Shown here: in pieces, positions 16,567-24,690 of the stretch
How the letters are laid out: each line of letters opens with the position of its first letter
Position numbering within the stretch: the first letter of the stretch is position 1
Source of the DNA: G963677325 sp963677325
GTDB lineage: Bacteria; Bacteroidota; Bacteroidia; Bacteroidales; Prolixibacteraceae
Assembly (NCBI GenBank): GCA_963677325.2
Contig: CAXXGM010000003.1
Span: 372,001-436,000, forward strand
Length of the DNA stretch: 64,000 bases
Direction of reading: 5' to 3'
Translations under genes and position numbers: made by a program
The notes under the pieces: generated by a model
What the model was told of the DNA's origin: nothing
What the model saw: only the letters and a program-made list of their open reading frames with translations
The model's database searches: none

Positions 16567-16608
16567 CGTAATTCGTAATTCGTAATTCGTAATTCGTAAT
16601 TCGTAATT
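16567..16608. repeat. 7-bp tandem repeat (CGTAATT) x 6 upstream of rlmN
   Basis: Six perfect copies of CGTAATT lie 9 bases before the rlmN ATG, preceded by worn copies back to about 16525 (TAATTTC, TAATTTG, TAATTCC). The block occupies the promoter and leader region, so a change in copy number would alter spacing. Confidence 0.75.
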
Positions 16609-16617
16609 CACATTTAA

Positions 16618-17667
16618 ATGAAAGATCAGCTTTTTGGAAAAAGTCTTGTTGAATTAACTGATATCTGTACCTCGCTGGGACTGCCCAGGTACACAGGCCG
16701 ACAGTTAGCAGACTGGCTTTATAAGAAAAAGATTGCTTCTATTGAAGAGATGAGTAATCTGTCAAAAAAAGCCCGGGAGCTTCTTAGTGAAAAATACGAA
16801 TACGGATTGATTGCCCCTTCGCGTGTTCAGTCAAGCATCGATGGCACCAAGAAATACTTGTTTCCGACCATTCACCAAAAATTTGTGGAAACGGCCATGA
16901 TCCCGGACGATGATCGTAAAACAGTTTGTGTCTCTACCCAGGTGGGTTGTAAAATGGGATGCCTTTTCTGTTTTACCGCCAAACAGGGGTTTCAGGGACA
17001 TCTGAATGCGGGTGAAATAATAAATCAGATAAGAAGCATCGATGAATACGGCGAGATAACCAACATCGTCTATATGGGGATGGGCGAACCCTTTGATAAC
17101 CTTGAAGAAGTGCTCAAAAGCATTACCATACTCACCTCGGAGTGGGGTTACGGAATGAGTCCCCGGCGCATCACAGTCTCTTCCATTGGAATCATTCCTG
17201 CTATGCTTCGATTTCTCAATGAATGTGAGGCGCATCTGGCCATCAGCCTGCATTCTCCTTTCGATGAAGAGCGAAAAAAACTAATGCCGGTACAGATCGC
17301 TTATCCTATTGCGGAGGTTGTAAAGCAGATCAAAGAATGGGATTTTGGCCGCCAGCGCCGGATTTCCTTTGAATACATCGTTTTTAAAGATTTAAACGAT
17401 TCAAAACTTCATGTCAGGGAATTGGCAAAACTGCTTTCGGGGATCAATTGTAGGATTAATCTGATCCGCTTTCACCCTATTCCCGGAACACCGCTCGAAA
17501 GCCCTGATGAAGAGACTTTAAACAATTTCAAAGATCAGCTGAATGACAAGGGAATACTGACAACCATCCGTGCCTCCAGAGGACAGGATATTTATGCCGC
17601 CTGCGGTTTACTCTCAACAAAGGAATTATCGAAAAATGCACCTGAAATGATAAAAAAAGAATTGTAA
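16618..17667 (+). CDS. rlmN: 23S rRNA A2503 / tRNA A37 methyltransferase RlmN
   Basis: A radical SAM enzyme that adds a methyl group to C2 of A2503 in 23S rRNA and of A37 in some tRNAs. The iron-sulfur motif CKMGCLFC is at residues 111-118, and the acceptor cysteine for the transient methyl-protein link is in YAACGLL near residue 329. NIVYMGMGEPFDN, RRITVSSIGI and LIRFHPIPGT are further family motifs. The length of 349 residues is usual. The ATG at 16618 follows the tandem repeat directly. Confidence 0.95.
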   Translation: MKDQLFGKSLVELTDICTSLGLPRYTGRQLADWLYKKKIASIEEMSNLSKKARELLSEKYEYGLIAPSRVQSSIDGTKKYLFPTIHQKFVETAMIPDDDRKTVCVSTQVGCKMGCLFCFTAKQGFQGHLNAGEIINQIRSIDEYGEITNIVYMGMGEPFDNLEEVLKSITILTSEWGYGMSPRRITVSSIGIIPAMLRFLNECEAHLAISLHSPFDEERKKLMPVQIAYPIAEVVKQIKEWDFGRQRRISFEYIVFKDLNDSKLHVRELAKLLSGINCRINLIRFHPIPGTPLESPDEETLNNFKDQLNDKGILTTIRASRGQDIYAACGLLSTKELSKNAPEMIKKEL

Positions 17668-17705
17668 AGAAAAAGCTTTAACTTTATTGTCATAAAATAG
17701 AGATA

Positions 17706-18056
17706 ATGAAAAAATTAAGTATTACAGCAATTATCGAAAAGAGTACGGATGGATGGTATATCGGGCAGATAGAAGAATATCCGGAGGTACTTTCTCAGGG
17801 TAAAACAATCGATGAATTAAAAGACAATTTAGTTTCTGCTTTAAGTGAGGCTATGCAAATACGACGAAAGACTTTAGACTTTAGGCTGAAGGGCACAGTG
17901 CATACGGCCTTAAGCCTAAAGTCTATAGTCTATAGTCTAAATCCATACCTCCAATTAAGAAATAAACCCTTATCTTTTCCCTTCAAAGAATTCTTTCATC
18001 AGCACTCCGCATTCATTCTGAAGCACAGCGCCCGTGACCTCTGTTTTAGGATGTAG
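17706..18056 (+). CDS. HicB-like antitoxin with an abnormal C-terminus (orphan)
   Basis: Residues 1-55 (ITAIIEKSTDGWYIGQIEEY, PEVLSQGKTIDELKDNLVSA) form the partial RNase-H-like fold of small HicB antitoxins. From about 17870 the frame runs into a dispersed palindromic repeat (17871-17930) and then into the 3' end of tadA on the other strand, so the last 60 residues are not HicB-like. No HicA toxin gene lies next to it. It is most likely a truncated relic or a solitary HicB regulator; the true length is unclear. Confidence 0.55.
   Translation: MKKLSITAIIEKSTDGWYIGQIEEYPEVLSQGKTIDELKDNLVSALSEAMQIRRKTLDFRLKGTVHTALSLKSIVYSLNPYLQLRNKPLSFPFKEFFHQHSAFILKHSARDLCFRM
17871..17930. repeat. Dispersed TTTAGGCT/AGCCTAAA palindrome (copy 1)
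   Basis: The left arm ACTTTAGACTTTAGGCT (17871-17887) pairs with AGCCTAAAGTCTATAGT (17913-17929) around a 25-base middle. The same repeat family recurs at 24614-24650, 25704-25735, 63395-63445 and 63505-63556. Here it cuts into the HicB-like gene. Confidence 0.55.
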
Positions 18057-18416
18057 AGCATTGGGCGCATATTTAGTAAATCCCCTTTTTTCGTCGCTGG
18101 CGCCGTAAACCAATCGGTCGATCTGAGCCCATCCCAAAGCGCCTGCACACATAACACAGGGCTCGAGGGTGACAAACAACGTGCAGCCTGTCAGGTATTT
18201 TCCCCCCAACAAATTTGCTGCTGCCGTAATGGCCTGCATTTCTGCGTGGGCCGTGACATCGTTCAGCAACTCAGTCAGATTATGTGCCCTGGCGATGATC
18301 CTGTTTTGACAAACCACTACTGCCCCAACAGGTATCTCACCCTTACTGAAAGCCTGTTCCGCCTCACGGTAGGCGGCTTTCATAAAATACTCGTCGCTGA
18401 AAATATCCATATCCAT
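17970..18416 (-). CDS. tadA: tRNA-specific adenosine deaminase TadA
   Basis: Converts the wobble adenosine of tRNA-Arg(ACG) to inosine. The zinc site is THAEMQA (His and catalytic Glu) plus LEPCVMCAGALGW (two Cys). IPVGAVVV and RLVYGASDEKRG are typical. I chose the ATG at 18416 (a second ATG lies at 18410), giving 148 residues, the usual size. The open frame further upstream to 18569 is the 5' end of the group II intron and not part of the protein. The intron lies about 40 bases upstream, so it now sits in the tadA promoter region. Confidence 0.92.
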   Translation of the reverse strand: MDMDIFSDEYFMKAAYREAEQAFSKGEIPVGAVVVCQNRIIARAHNLTELLNDVTAHAEMQAITAAANLLGGKYLTGCTLFVTLEPCVMCAGALGWAQIDRLVYGASDEKRGFTKYAPNALHPKTEVTGAVLQNECGVLMKEFFEGKR

Positions 18417-19058
18417 TAATTCTTCATTGCAAAGATAAGGAAATTGCTCGCGCTGAGTGTGTCCTGAAGTGAAAGGACGAGAGTAGTTCTTTAACATGTT
18501 GTACAAGAGATGAAGGGATTTCTGAGAGGAAACGATCCTTCGCTGGCGGTCTGCAGGGGCAGCCAGCAAACCGCCTTACGGTGCTGTGGACAAAATCCAC
18601 GGTATTGAACGGATAAGGAAAAAGCCCATTTAATGGGTCAGGTAAGGATAATGGAGATGAACGAGAGTGAACCACTGATGAAGTATTGTGATAGCAACCC
18701 GTTGTCAAAACTATTGTCATTCTGCGGACGATAGGATAAGCTTGGCGGTTACCTGTTTACTGGCTAAGCGGCAACCGATATTAAGGTGGCATGAACGTTA
18801 TCCGGGCTTTTGTACGGAACAGGAGAAAGCTGTTTATAGATGCCAGTCTGCCCAAAGGCTACCGCCGATGGATTCGCCGGCAGACAAAGGGAAAATGCAC
18901 AAGTTGAGAACCAACAAGGCAGAAAGTACCGATGCTATTGAACAGTTGCGGACTAGGCCATAGTAGTGAGGAAGTCTTTGTAATGAAGATGGAGCGAAGG
19001 GCTTGGGTCATTCAAGTTTTCAAGTTTTAACAATCCCGCTTTGCGGGAAAGGACTAAA

Positions 19059-20309
19059 ATGGACAAAACACAATCAGATGTAAAACCATTCCCTGTGACC
19101 ATTCAGATGGTTACAGAAGCATACCGGAAGGTCAAAACCAAAGGTAAAGCTTACGGAGTGGATGGAGTTAGTATGAAAGAATTTGAGCAGAAGCTAAGAG
19201 GTAACTTGTACAAGGTTTGGAACCGATTAGCCTCAGGCACTTATTTTCCCCCGGCGGTCAGAGAAGTAGAGATTCCCAAGAAAGATGGTAAAATCAGGAA
19301 ACTCGGCATACCAACGGTGGGAGACCGGATAGCTCAAACAGTGGTCAAAGATTACATGGAATCCTCGATAGACAAGCTGTTACACCAGAATTCGTATGGC
19401 TACCGTCCATTGAAAAGTGCCCATCAGGCACTGACTATGGCACGGATAAATGTCAGGAAATACGACTGGGTGATTGACATGGATATTAAAGGATTCTTTG
19501 ACAATATCGACCACATACTCATACTAAAAGCGTTGGACAAAGTAGTCGAAGAGAAATGGGTGAAGATGTACTGCAAACGCTGGCTGGAAATGCCGGTACA
19601 AAAGATAGGCGGGACTATAGTGGCTAAAGAAGGGAAAGGCACCCCACAAGGTGGAGTGATCAGTCCACTGCTGGCTAACCTGTTCCTGCATTATGCTTTT
19701 GACATGTGGATTACAAAGAAACACCCGGAGGTATGCTTTGAACGTTATGCTGACGATATCATCGTGCATTGCCACACTCAAAGAGAAGCAGAGGAAATAC
19801 TTTTGCAGATTAAAGAGCGTATGGAGCAGTGCAAGTTGGAACTTCATCCCTTGAAAACCAAAATCGTTTACTGCAAGGATTACAGACGAAAAGAGCTGCA
19901 TAAGGAAGTACAATTTGACTTTCTTGGCTTTAGCTTCCAACCCCGGCCTAACAAAGAACGGTCAGAGGGTAGGATATACAACGTCTTTGATCTGGCAATA
20001 AGCGCAGGTTCTCAGAAGAAAATCACCGAAGAAATCACACGAATGAAAATCCATCGTGATACGACCAGTACCATTGAAGAGATAGCCGACAGGCTTAGTG
20101 CCAAACTGGAAGGCTGGATCAATTATTACGGTAAATTCAGGAAGTGGGACTTTATCCGGATATTCCGCAGGTTAACCTACAGATTGATGCTTTGGGTACA
20201 GAACAAATACAAGTTCAGGAGCATTCATGAAGGATACAACTGGTTGCGAAATTACCAGAAAGTACATCCTAACCTGTTTGCGCACTGGCGGTATGGTTTT
20301 AAACAATGA
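19059..20309 (+). CDS. ltrA: Group II intron reverse transcriptase/maturase
   Basis: The protein reverse-transcribes the intron RNA and helps it splice. The reverse transcriptase blocks are in order: YGVDGVSMKEFE, VREVEIPKKDGKIRKLGIP, QNSYGYRPLKSAHQAL, VIDMDIKGFFDNIDH, GTPQGGVISPLLANLFLHY, the catalytic FERYADDIIVH, LKTKIVYCKD and FLGFSF. The maturase X domain (ADRLSAKLEGWINYYGKF) follows. There is no HNH endonuclease at the C-terminus (ends FAHWRYGFKQ). The ATG at 19059 is preferred to the TTG at 19041, which falls in a CCCGC-TTT-GCGGG hairpin. All motifs are intact, so the intron is probably active. Confidence 0.93.
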   Translation: MDKTQSDVKPFPVTIQMVTEAYRKVKTKGKAYGVDGVSMKEFEQKLRGNLYKVWNRLASGTYFPPAVREVEIPKKDGKIRKLGIPTVGDRIAQTVVKDYMESSIDKLLHQNSYGYRPLKSAHQALTMARINVRKYDWVIDMDIKGFFDNIDHILILKALDKVVEEKWVKMYCKRWLEMPVQKIGGTIVAKEGKGTPQGGVISPLLANLFLHYAFDMWITKKHPEVCFERYADDIIVHCHTQREAEEILLQIKERMEQCKLELHPLKTKIVYCKDYRRKELHKEVQFDFLGFSFQPRPNKERSEGRIYNVFDLAISAGSQKKITEEITRMKIHRDTTSTIEEIADRLSAKLEGWINYYGKFRKWDFIRIFRRLTYRLMLWVQNKYKFRSIHEGYNWLRNYQKVHPNLFAHWRYGFKQ

Positions 20310-20321
20310 CTGGAATGACAA

Positions 20322-20389
20322 GAGCCGTATGACGGGAGACTGTCACGTACGGTTCTGTGAGAGGCTCGGGCTGAAATGCCCTTGCCTAC
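20322..20389 (+). ncRNA. Group II intron domains V and VI
   Basis: Domain V is GAGCCGTATGACGGG through CACGTACGGTTC (20322-20355), pairing GAGCCGTA with TACGGTTC. The catalytic triad position is expected near the 5' strand, but I see AGC-like GAGCC, not a textbook start. Domain VI follows as GGCTCGGGC-TGAAAT-GCCCTTGCC with unpaired A residues that could serve as the branch point, then CTAC at the 3' end. Confidence 0.7.
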
Positions 20390-20575
20390 TTGACTTTTGA
20401 ATGCAGTTAAGACTTTATTGTAAATAAGGATGTAACGGTGAATATGATAACTAACCAAATCTTATTACATTATTCTCAATTGCAAAAATTCATTTCTGAA
20501 CTCATTCTTTTCAGCGAATATGCAATCAACACTTAGTGTTCGTGTTAATTCATTCCAAATTCGTGATTCTTATTC

Positions 20576-20703
20576 CAATGTCGTTTAGTTAAGGGGAAGT
20601 ATCCATTGCCGTCAGCTTCAGCTGACGGCAATGAAAGGATATCAAAAATATTTTCGGATCAGTCAGACAAGAGAATCTTGATTACCCTAACTAAACGACA
20701 TTG
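20576..20703. mobile_element. 128-bp MITE with IS4-like terminal inverted repeats
   Basis: The ends are CAATGTCGTTTAGTTA (20576-20591) and its exact complement (20688-20703). Flanking bases ATTCTTATTC (20566-20575) and ATTCTTATTT (20704-20713) match at 9 of 10 positions, as expected for a target duplication. Inside lies a hairpin with perfect 13-base arms, CATTGCCGTCAGC and GCTGACGGCAATG, around TTCA (20604-20633). The terminal repeat differs at only two of the first 18 bases from that of the IS at 22950-24387, so this is probably a non-autonomous relative. It ends about 50 bases before aspS. Confidence 0.75.
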
Positions 20704-20756
20704 ATTCTTATTTCTTAATTCTTAATTTTGTAATCTGAAAAAATAACTTGGATCAT

Positions 20757-22514
20757 ATGTATAGAAATCACACTTGCGGTGAACTCCGTGTTGAAAATGT
20801 TGGACAGGAAACCATTCTTGCTGGATGGGTGCAGCGTATACGTAACCTTGGAGGAATGACTTTTATCGACCTAAGGGACCGATATGGCATAACCCAGCTT
20901 GTAATTGATGAAACGACTCCTGCGGAGTTGAAAGAATTAGCCGCTAAATTAGGGCGCGAATATGTGATTCAGGTGAAAGGTACTGTTCGTGAACGGTCCA
21001 ACAAAAACATGAAAATCGCTACGGGTGAAATTGAGATCCTGATCAGTGAGATTAAAATTATAAATAAAGCGGAAGTTCCTCCTTTTACCATCCAGGACGA
21101 TACGGATGGGGGCGATGAACTTAGAATGAAATTCAGGTACCTCGACCTGAGGCGGGAAATTGTAAGAAAAAATCTGGAATTGCGTGCAAAAATGGCACAT
21201 TTCATCCGGAATTTCCTGGATAGCCAAAACTTTATTGAAACGGAAACTCCTGTTTTGATGAAATCCACTCCAGAGGGAGCAAGAGATTTTGTCGTTCCTT
21301 CCAGGATGAATCCCAATACATTTTACGCTCTCCCACAATCCCCTCAGATCTTTAAACAGCTTTTGATGGTGGCAGGTTTTGACCGCTACTACCAGATTGT
21401 AAAGTGTTTCCGGGATGAAGACCTCAGAGCAGACCGTCAGCCTGAATTTACGCAGATAGACTGTGAAATGTCTTTTGTGGAGCAGGAAGATGTCCTGAAT
21501 CTCTTTGAAGAGTTGATGATCCACCTCTTTAAGGAAATCAAAGGCATCGAAACGGGTAAATTTCCAAGGATGTCCTATGCCGAAGCCATGGAAAATTATG
21601 GTTCTGACAAACCGGACATCCGCTTCGATATGAAAATCAAGGATCTGACCACCCTGGTGAAAGGTAAAGGCTTCAAAGTCTTTGATGAGGCTGAATACAC
21701 CGGAGGAATCTGTGCAAAGGGATGTGGGGAGTATTCCCGCAAGCAGCTGGATGCGCTGACCGAATACGTGAAGCGTTCCCAGATCGGGGCCAAAGGGCTT
21801 GTTTACGCCAAAATCAACGAGGATGGAAGCGTCAAATCTTCAGTGGATAAATTCTTCGTTCAGGAAGATTTTGCAGCCTGGATCAGCGTTTTTGATGCAA
21901 AACCGGGGGATTTGCTGCTTATCCTTTCAGGAAACAAACCTAAAACCCTGACAGCGATATCCGCTCTCCGGCTCGAAATGGCCAATCAGATGGGATTAAT
22001 GGACAAAAATGTTTTCAGTCCCCTTTGGGTAGTTGACTTCCCGTTGCTGGAATGGGATGAGGATTCTCAAAGATTTTATGCCATGCATCATCCTTTCACG
22101 GCTCCAAAGCCTGAAGACATTCCTCTTCTGGACAGCGATCCCGGGGAAGTGCGTGCCAATGCCTACGATCTGGTCATCAATGGAGTTGAAATTGGCGGGG
22201 GATCCGTGCGAATCTTTGACAGCGAACTTCAGAAAAAAATGTTCAAAACGCTCGGATTCACCGAAGAAGAAGCCCGCCGGCAGTTTGGATTTCTCATGGA
22301 AGCCTTTAAATACGGGGCTCCGCCTCATGCAGGTATCGCTTTTGGTTTCGACCGCCTCACCTCCATCTTCGCTGGCCTCGACTCCATCCGTGATGTGATC
22401 GCGTTCCCGAAAAACAACTCCGGCCGTGATGTCATGAACGACGCCCCAGCTGAAATTTCCCAGGCACAATTAGATGAACTCTATCTGAAACTGGTTCCGC
22501 CGGAAAAGAAATAA
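20757..22514 (+). CDS. aspS: Aspartyl-tRNA synthetase
   Basis: Class II synthetase that charges tRNA-Asp. The N-terminal OB fold (AGWVQRIRNLGGMTFIDLRD) binds the anticodon. Motif 2 is FRDEDLRADRQPEFTQID and motif 3 is GIAFGFDRL. The bacterial-type GAD insertion domain lies between, giving 585 residues from the ATG at 20757 (a TTG at 20748 is less likely). The gene starts about 50 bases after a MITE, so part of its promoter may come from that element. A strong terminator follows. Confidence 0.96.
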   Translation: MYRNHTCGELRVENVGQETILAGWVQRIRNLGGMTFIDLRDRYGITQLVIDETTPAELKELAAKLGREYVIQVKGTVRERSNKNMKIATGEIEILISEIKIINKAEVPPFTIQDDTDGGDELRMKFRYLDLRREIVRKNLELRAKMAHFIRNFLDSQNFIETETPVLMKSTPEGARDFVVPSRMNPNTFYALPQSPQIFKQLLMVAGFDRYYQIVKCFRDEDLRADRQPEFTQIDCEMSFVEQEDVLNLFEELMIHLFKEIKGIETGKFPRMSYAEAMENYGSDKPDIRFDMKIKDLTTLVKGKGFKVFDEAEYTGGICAKGCGEYSRKQLDALTEYVKRSQIGAKGLVYAKINEDGSVKSSVDKFFVQEDFAAWISVFDAKPGDLLLILSGNKPKTLTAISALRLEMANQMGLMDKNVFSPLWVVDFPLLEWDEDSQRFYAMHHPFTAPKPEDIPLLDSDPGEVRANAYDLVINGVEIGGGSVRIFDSELQKKMFKTLGFTEEEARRQFGFLMEAFKYGAPPHAGIAFGFDRLTSIFAGLDSIRDVIAFPKNNSGRDVMNDAPAEISQAQLDELYLKLVPPEKK

Positions 22515-22532
22515 ATAACTCTCTGAACATGA

Positions 22533-22566
22533 AACCCTGATTCCTTTTGAAGAATCAGGGTTTTTT
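22533..22566 (+). terminator. Intrinsic terminator of aspS
   Basis: Perfect 11-base arms AACCCTGATTC and GAATCAGGGTT with an 8-base loop run directly into TTTTTT. Confidence 0.92.
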
Positions 22567-22689
22567 ATTAATAACCTGAGCCCGATTTAAGCAATGGATA
22601 GGACAGTGCTTGATGGCTTTAATGTTGTCTTCGATAACCTAATCTTTAAAAAAAAACACCTTAGTAGGCATTGATTTTACCATTCACCA

Positions 22690-22733
22690 ACCTAATTACC
22701 TAATTAAGATCAGGTAATTAGGTAAATTTTTTT
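22690..22733 (+). terminator. Terminator-like perfect hairpin in the aspS-IS gap
   Basis: Arms ACCTAATTACCT (22690-22701) and AGGTAATTAGGT (22712-22723) pair fully, followed by AAATTTTTTT. It is a second stop signal behind aspS or a remnant of a lost gene's terminator. No gene lies between the two. Confidence 0.55.
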
Positions 22734-22799
22734 CCCTTGACCATTTCTATTATGTAACATCCTCGTTATGCCAATCATTTTTTATATCAACCGATCACA

Positions 22800-22949
22800 C
22801 ATTCAACCCCTTCGGGGCTGGGGGAGAGGATGAGTTCTCTGCCTCCGGTTTCGCCGGAGGTTATTAGCTTCGCTGATCTTCGATTCACATTCAGCCCTAC
22901 GGGCAAGGGGAACAGATTGCTTTTCAAGGCTAACTCTTCTCCCGAAGGG
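22800..22949. repeat. Cluster of TTCG/GAA-loop hairpins interrupted by the IS
   Basis: The stretch holds ACCCCTTCGGGGCT, CCTCCGGTTTCGCCGGAGG, TTAGCTTCGCTGA, GCCCTACGGGC and CCCGAAGGG. The last of these abuts the IS left end. Past the IS right end the complement-like CCCTTTCGGG continues. The style equals that of the element at 15604-15754. It has no coding potential. Confidence 0.5.
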
Positions 22950-24387
22950 CAATGTCATTAAGTTAAGGATTTTAATATGCTGGTTTGTAATTTGCATAAG
23001 TTTTGTGTTTGGATTTAGACTGCTTATTTTTAATAATTCTCGGGAATGATCGGTTAATTCTTATAGGGATCTGATCTTTTATAAAATGGTTGTTTAGAAG
23101 TTGAAGGATGTCTGCTGGTTCGTGTATAATGAATAAGCTTACGAGATGTATCTTCAATTTTCCATATGATTTGTTTCGATTTACTTTCATTGGGTATTTC
23201 CTTTTACACTGCATATTTTCAATGGTTTGCTGAGCTTCCTTTATAAGAATAGAGTGCAAGTTGGTGATGAAAACTGTTGCATAGAAATCCTGCAATACCG
23301 AATATTGGGTAAGACCACTGAAGGATTCAAGCTGCAAGATATTTTTCTGAACCGAGATATTGGTTTCGACGCCCCATCGTCTAAAGTATAGTTCTTTAAA
23401 CTCAGAATTTGAATGACCTTCTTCTTCCCATAAATTTGTCATCAACACTTCAACAGAATTATCTAACTCTACCCTTACCAGCCTCACTTTCAAAAGAGTG
23501 TCCCGATTGACAATATATCCGCTTTTGTAAAGTCCTTTGATAGCGGCAGGGGTAGTTCTAAGATAGACCACATCACTTTGAGCTCCGCTTTTTATAAAAG
23601 TTCGAATGATATTTTGTGTTTCCTTGGCCCTTATGACAAATTTAATTTCCTTCTCCTGCCACAAGTGCAAGGCAGCCATTTTGAAATTGCAAAAGTTCCG
23701 ATCATAAATCATCACCATATCCTCCTCCAGGCAATCAATGGCAGAATAAGCCATGTTTAATTCCCCAAAGCGATAAGGGGCAATTTTCGCATGTAATATT
23801 AGTTCATTCAATACGTCGTAACAGTAATAAGCTTTGGCTTGAACAAACGTTCCTATCTGATTGCTCTGTCCTCCAAAATATTCTTCAAGAGCGGGTTTAT
23901 TTATCAGACTTATGTTGGACCCGTCTGCAGCCACTAAACGATAACCTTTCCATCGCTTCACGTTTGACTCATAATAATGGTAAAATAGTTTAGACAAAAA
24001 CTTGTTCCACACTTCAAAAAAGAAGGAATCGAGTTTCATTCTTTGTTGCGAAAATGCGCTCACAGTGCAGCTTGTGTTAAGGTTTATCTCCTCAAAAAAA
24101 TTGTCTATTTCAAAGCTGAGGGTTTTCTTACATAATTTGGCAATCAATAGAACTAAACGATTAAAAGGTAGTTTTCTTTCCCTTGTAAAAGCATTTTTTT
24201 GAGTAGCAAACTTTTCTAAAATATCAGGAGATTCGTTTACAATTGAAAGAAACGCCTTTAACTCTTCAATAATTTTTACATTTGCATCTAACATGGGGAC
24301 TTAGGATTTAATTTTTGTGTTGCAACTTCAAAATTAAGATCTTTGTCCTCTGTTTTTTATCAATTAATCCTTAACTTAATGACATTG
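22950..24387 (-). mobile_element. Complete IS4-family insertion sequence
   Basis: A 1438-bp element with perfect 22-base terminal inverted repeats: 22950-22971 begins CAATGTCATTAAGTTAAGG, and 24366-24387 is its exact complement. It encodes one transposase on the minus strand whose stop codon touches the left repeat. No clear direct target duplication is seen. The bases outside are CCCGAAGGG on the left and CCCTTTCGGG on the right, which are inverted relative to each other and extend the palindrome. Confidence 0.9.
22972..24294 (-). CDS. IS4-family transposase
   Basis: A 440-residue DDE transposase. The first Asp lies in RLVAADGSNISL, the second in MVMIYDRNFCNF, and the Glu in the signature YFRRWGVETNISVQK, which fits Y-(2)-R-(3)-E-(6)-K exactly. 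The long beta-strand insertion between the second Asp and the Glu is usual for IS4-type enzymes. The frame is intact and starts with ATG just inside the right terminal repeat, so the element should be mobile, and it could also mobilise the related MITE at 20576-20703. Confidence 0.92.
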   Translation of the reverse strand: MLDANVKIIEELKAFLSIVNESPDILEKFATQKNAFTRERKLPFNRLVLLIAKLCKKTLSFEIDNFFEEINLNTSCTVSAFSQQRMKLDSFFFEVWNKFLSKLFYHYYESNVKRWKGYRLVAADGSNISLINKPALEEYFGGQSNQIGTFVQAKAYYCYDVLNELILHAKIAPYRFGELNMAYSAIDCLEEDMVMIYDRNFCNFKMAALHLWQEKEIKFVIRAKETQNIIRTFIKSGAQSDVVYLRTTPAAIKGLYKSGYIVNRDTLLKVRLVRVELDNSVEVLMTNLWEEEGHSNSEFKELYFRRWGVETNISVQKNILQLESFSGLTQYSVLQDFYATVFITNLHSILIKEAQQTIENMQCKRKYPMKVNRNKSYGKLKIHLVSLFIIHEPADILQLLNNHFIKDQIPIRINRSFPRIIKNKQSKSKHKTYANYKPAY

Positions 24388-24474
24388 CCCTTTCGGGACA
24401 GAATTTAAAAATCCTTTCGTCTAAACAGGATTGGAATAAGGTAAAATAAGGTAAGGTGGAGGGGACTATGACTT

Positions 24475-24534
24475 TTTTCTCTACTAAGGTCAATAAGGTT
24501 GAGGTTTATACCTTATTGACCTTAGTAGAGAAAA
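24475..24534. repeat. Perfect 25-bp hairpin in the IS-dusB gap
   Basis: The arm at 24475-24499 contains CTCTACTAAGGTCAATAAGG. The arm at 24510-24534 is its exact complement, with a 10-base loop TGAGGTTTAT. Outside, AATAAGGTAAAATAAGG and AACCTTATTCACCTTAT can add a further imperfect stem. No coding potential. Confidence 0.7.
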
Positions 24535-24613
24535 GGATCCCACCCCCTTCCCCCAACCTTATTCACCTTATCATCTGTGTTTCGCTTTCTTGACAAAGCG
24601 ATAGCAATTCCTT

Positions 24614-24650
24614 AAGTCTTCGGCCTACAGTCTAAAGCCTAAAGCCTGAA
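24614..24650. repeat. Dispersed TTTAGGCT/AGCCTAAA repeat (copy 2, before dusB)
   Basis: CCTACAGTCTAAAGCCTA here is the exact complement of part of the copy directly after dusB (25704-25735), so the dusB gene is flanked by inverted copies of the repeat. Confidence 0.6.
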
Positions 24651-24690
24651 TAAATCAGTATCTTTGCAGGTGAATTGTAATTGATTAAAT

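Larger units (their letters stand above)
18457..20389 (+). mobile_element. Complete group II intron with its own maturase
   Basis: The 5' boundary is set at GTGTG (18457), the group II 5' consensus. About 580 bases of non-coding domain I-IV sequence follow, then the maturase gene (19059-20309), then a clear domain V and a domain VI-like hairpin ending near CCTAC (20389). Total length is about 1.93 kb, oriented to the right. Both ends are inferred from consensus; I could not test exon-binding sites. It is inserted between divergent tadA and aspS, not inside a gene, so splicing would not be needed for a coding product. Confidence 0.8.

Noticed and set aside
16525..16608. Possible CRISPR array
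   Set aside because: The unit is 7 bases with no spacers, so it is a simple tandem repeat.
18417..18569. N-terminal extension of tadA
   Set aside because: The extra 51 residues are translated intron 5' sequence; TadA homologues begin near the ATG at 18416.
19524..19940. 138-residue antisense frame inside the maturase gene
   Set aside because: A shadow of the well-supported reverse transcriptase; composition is that of a reverse complement.
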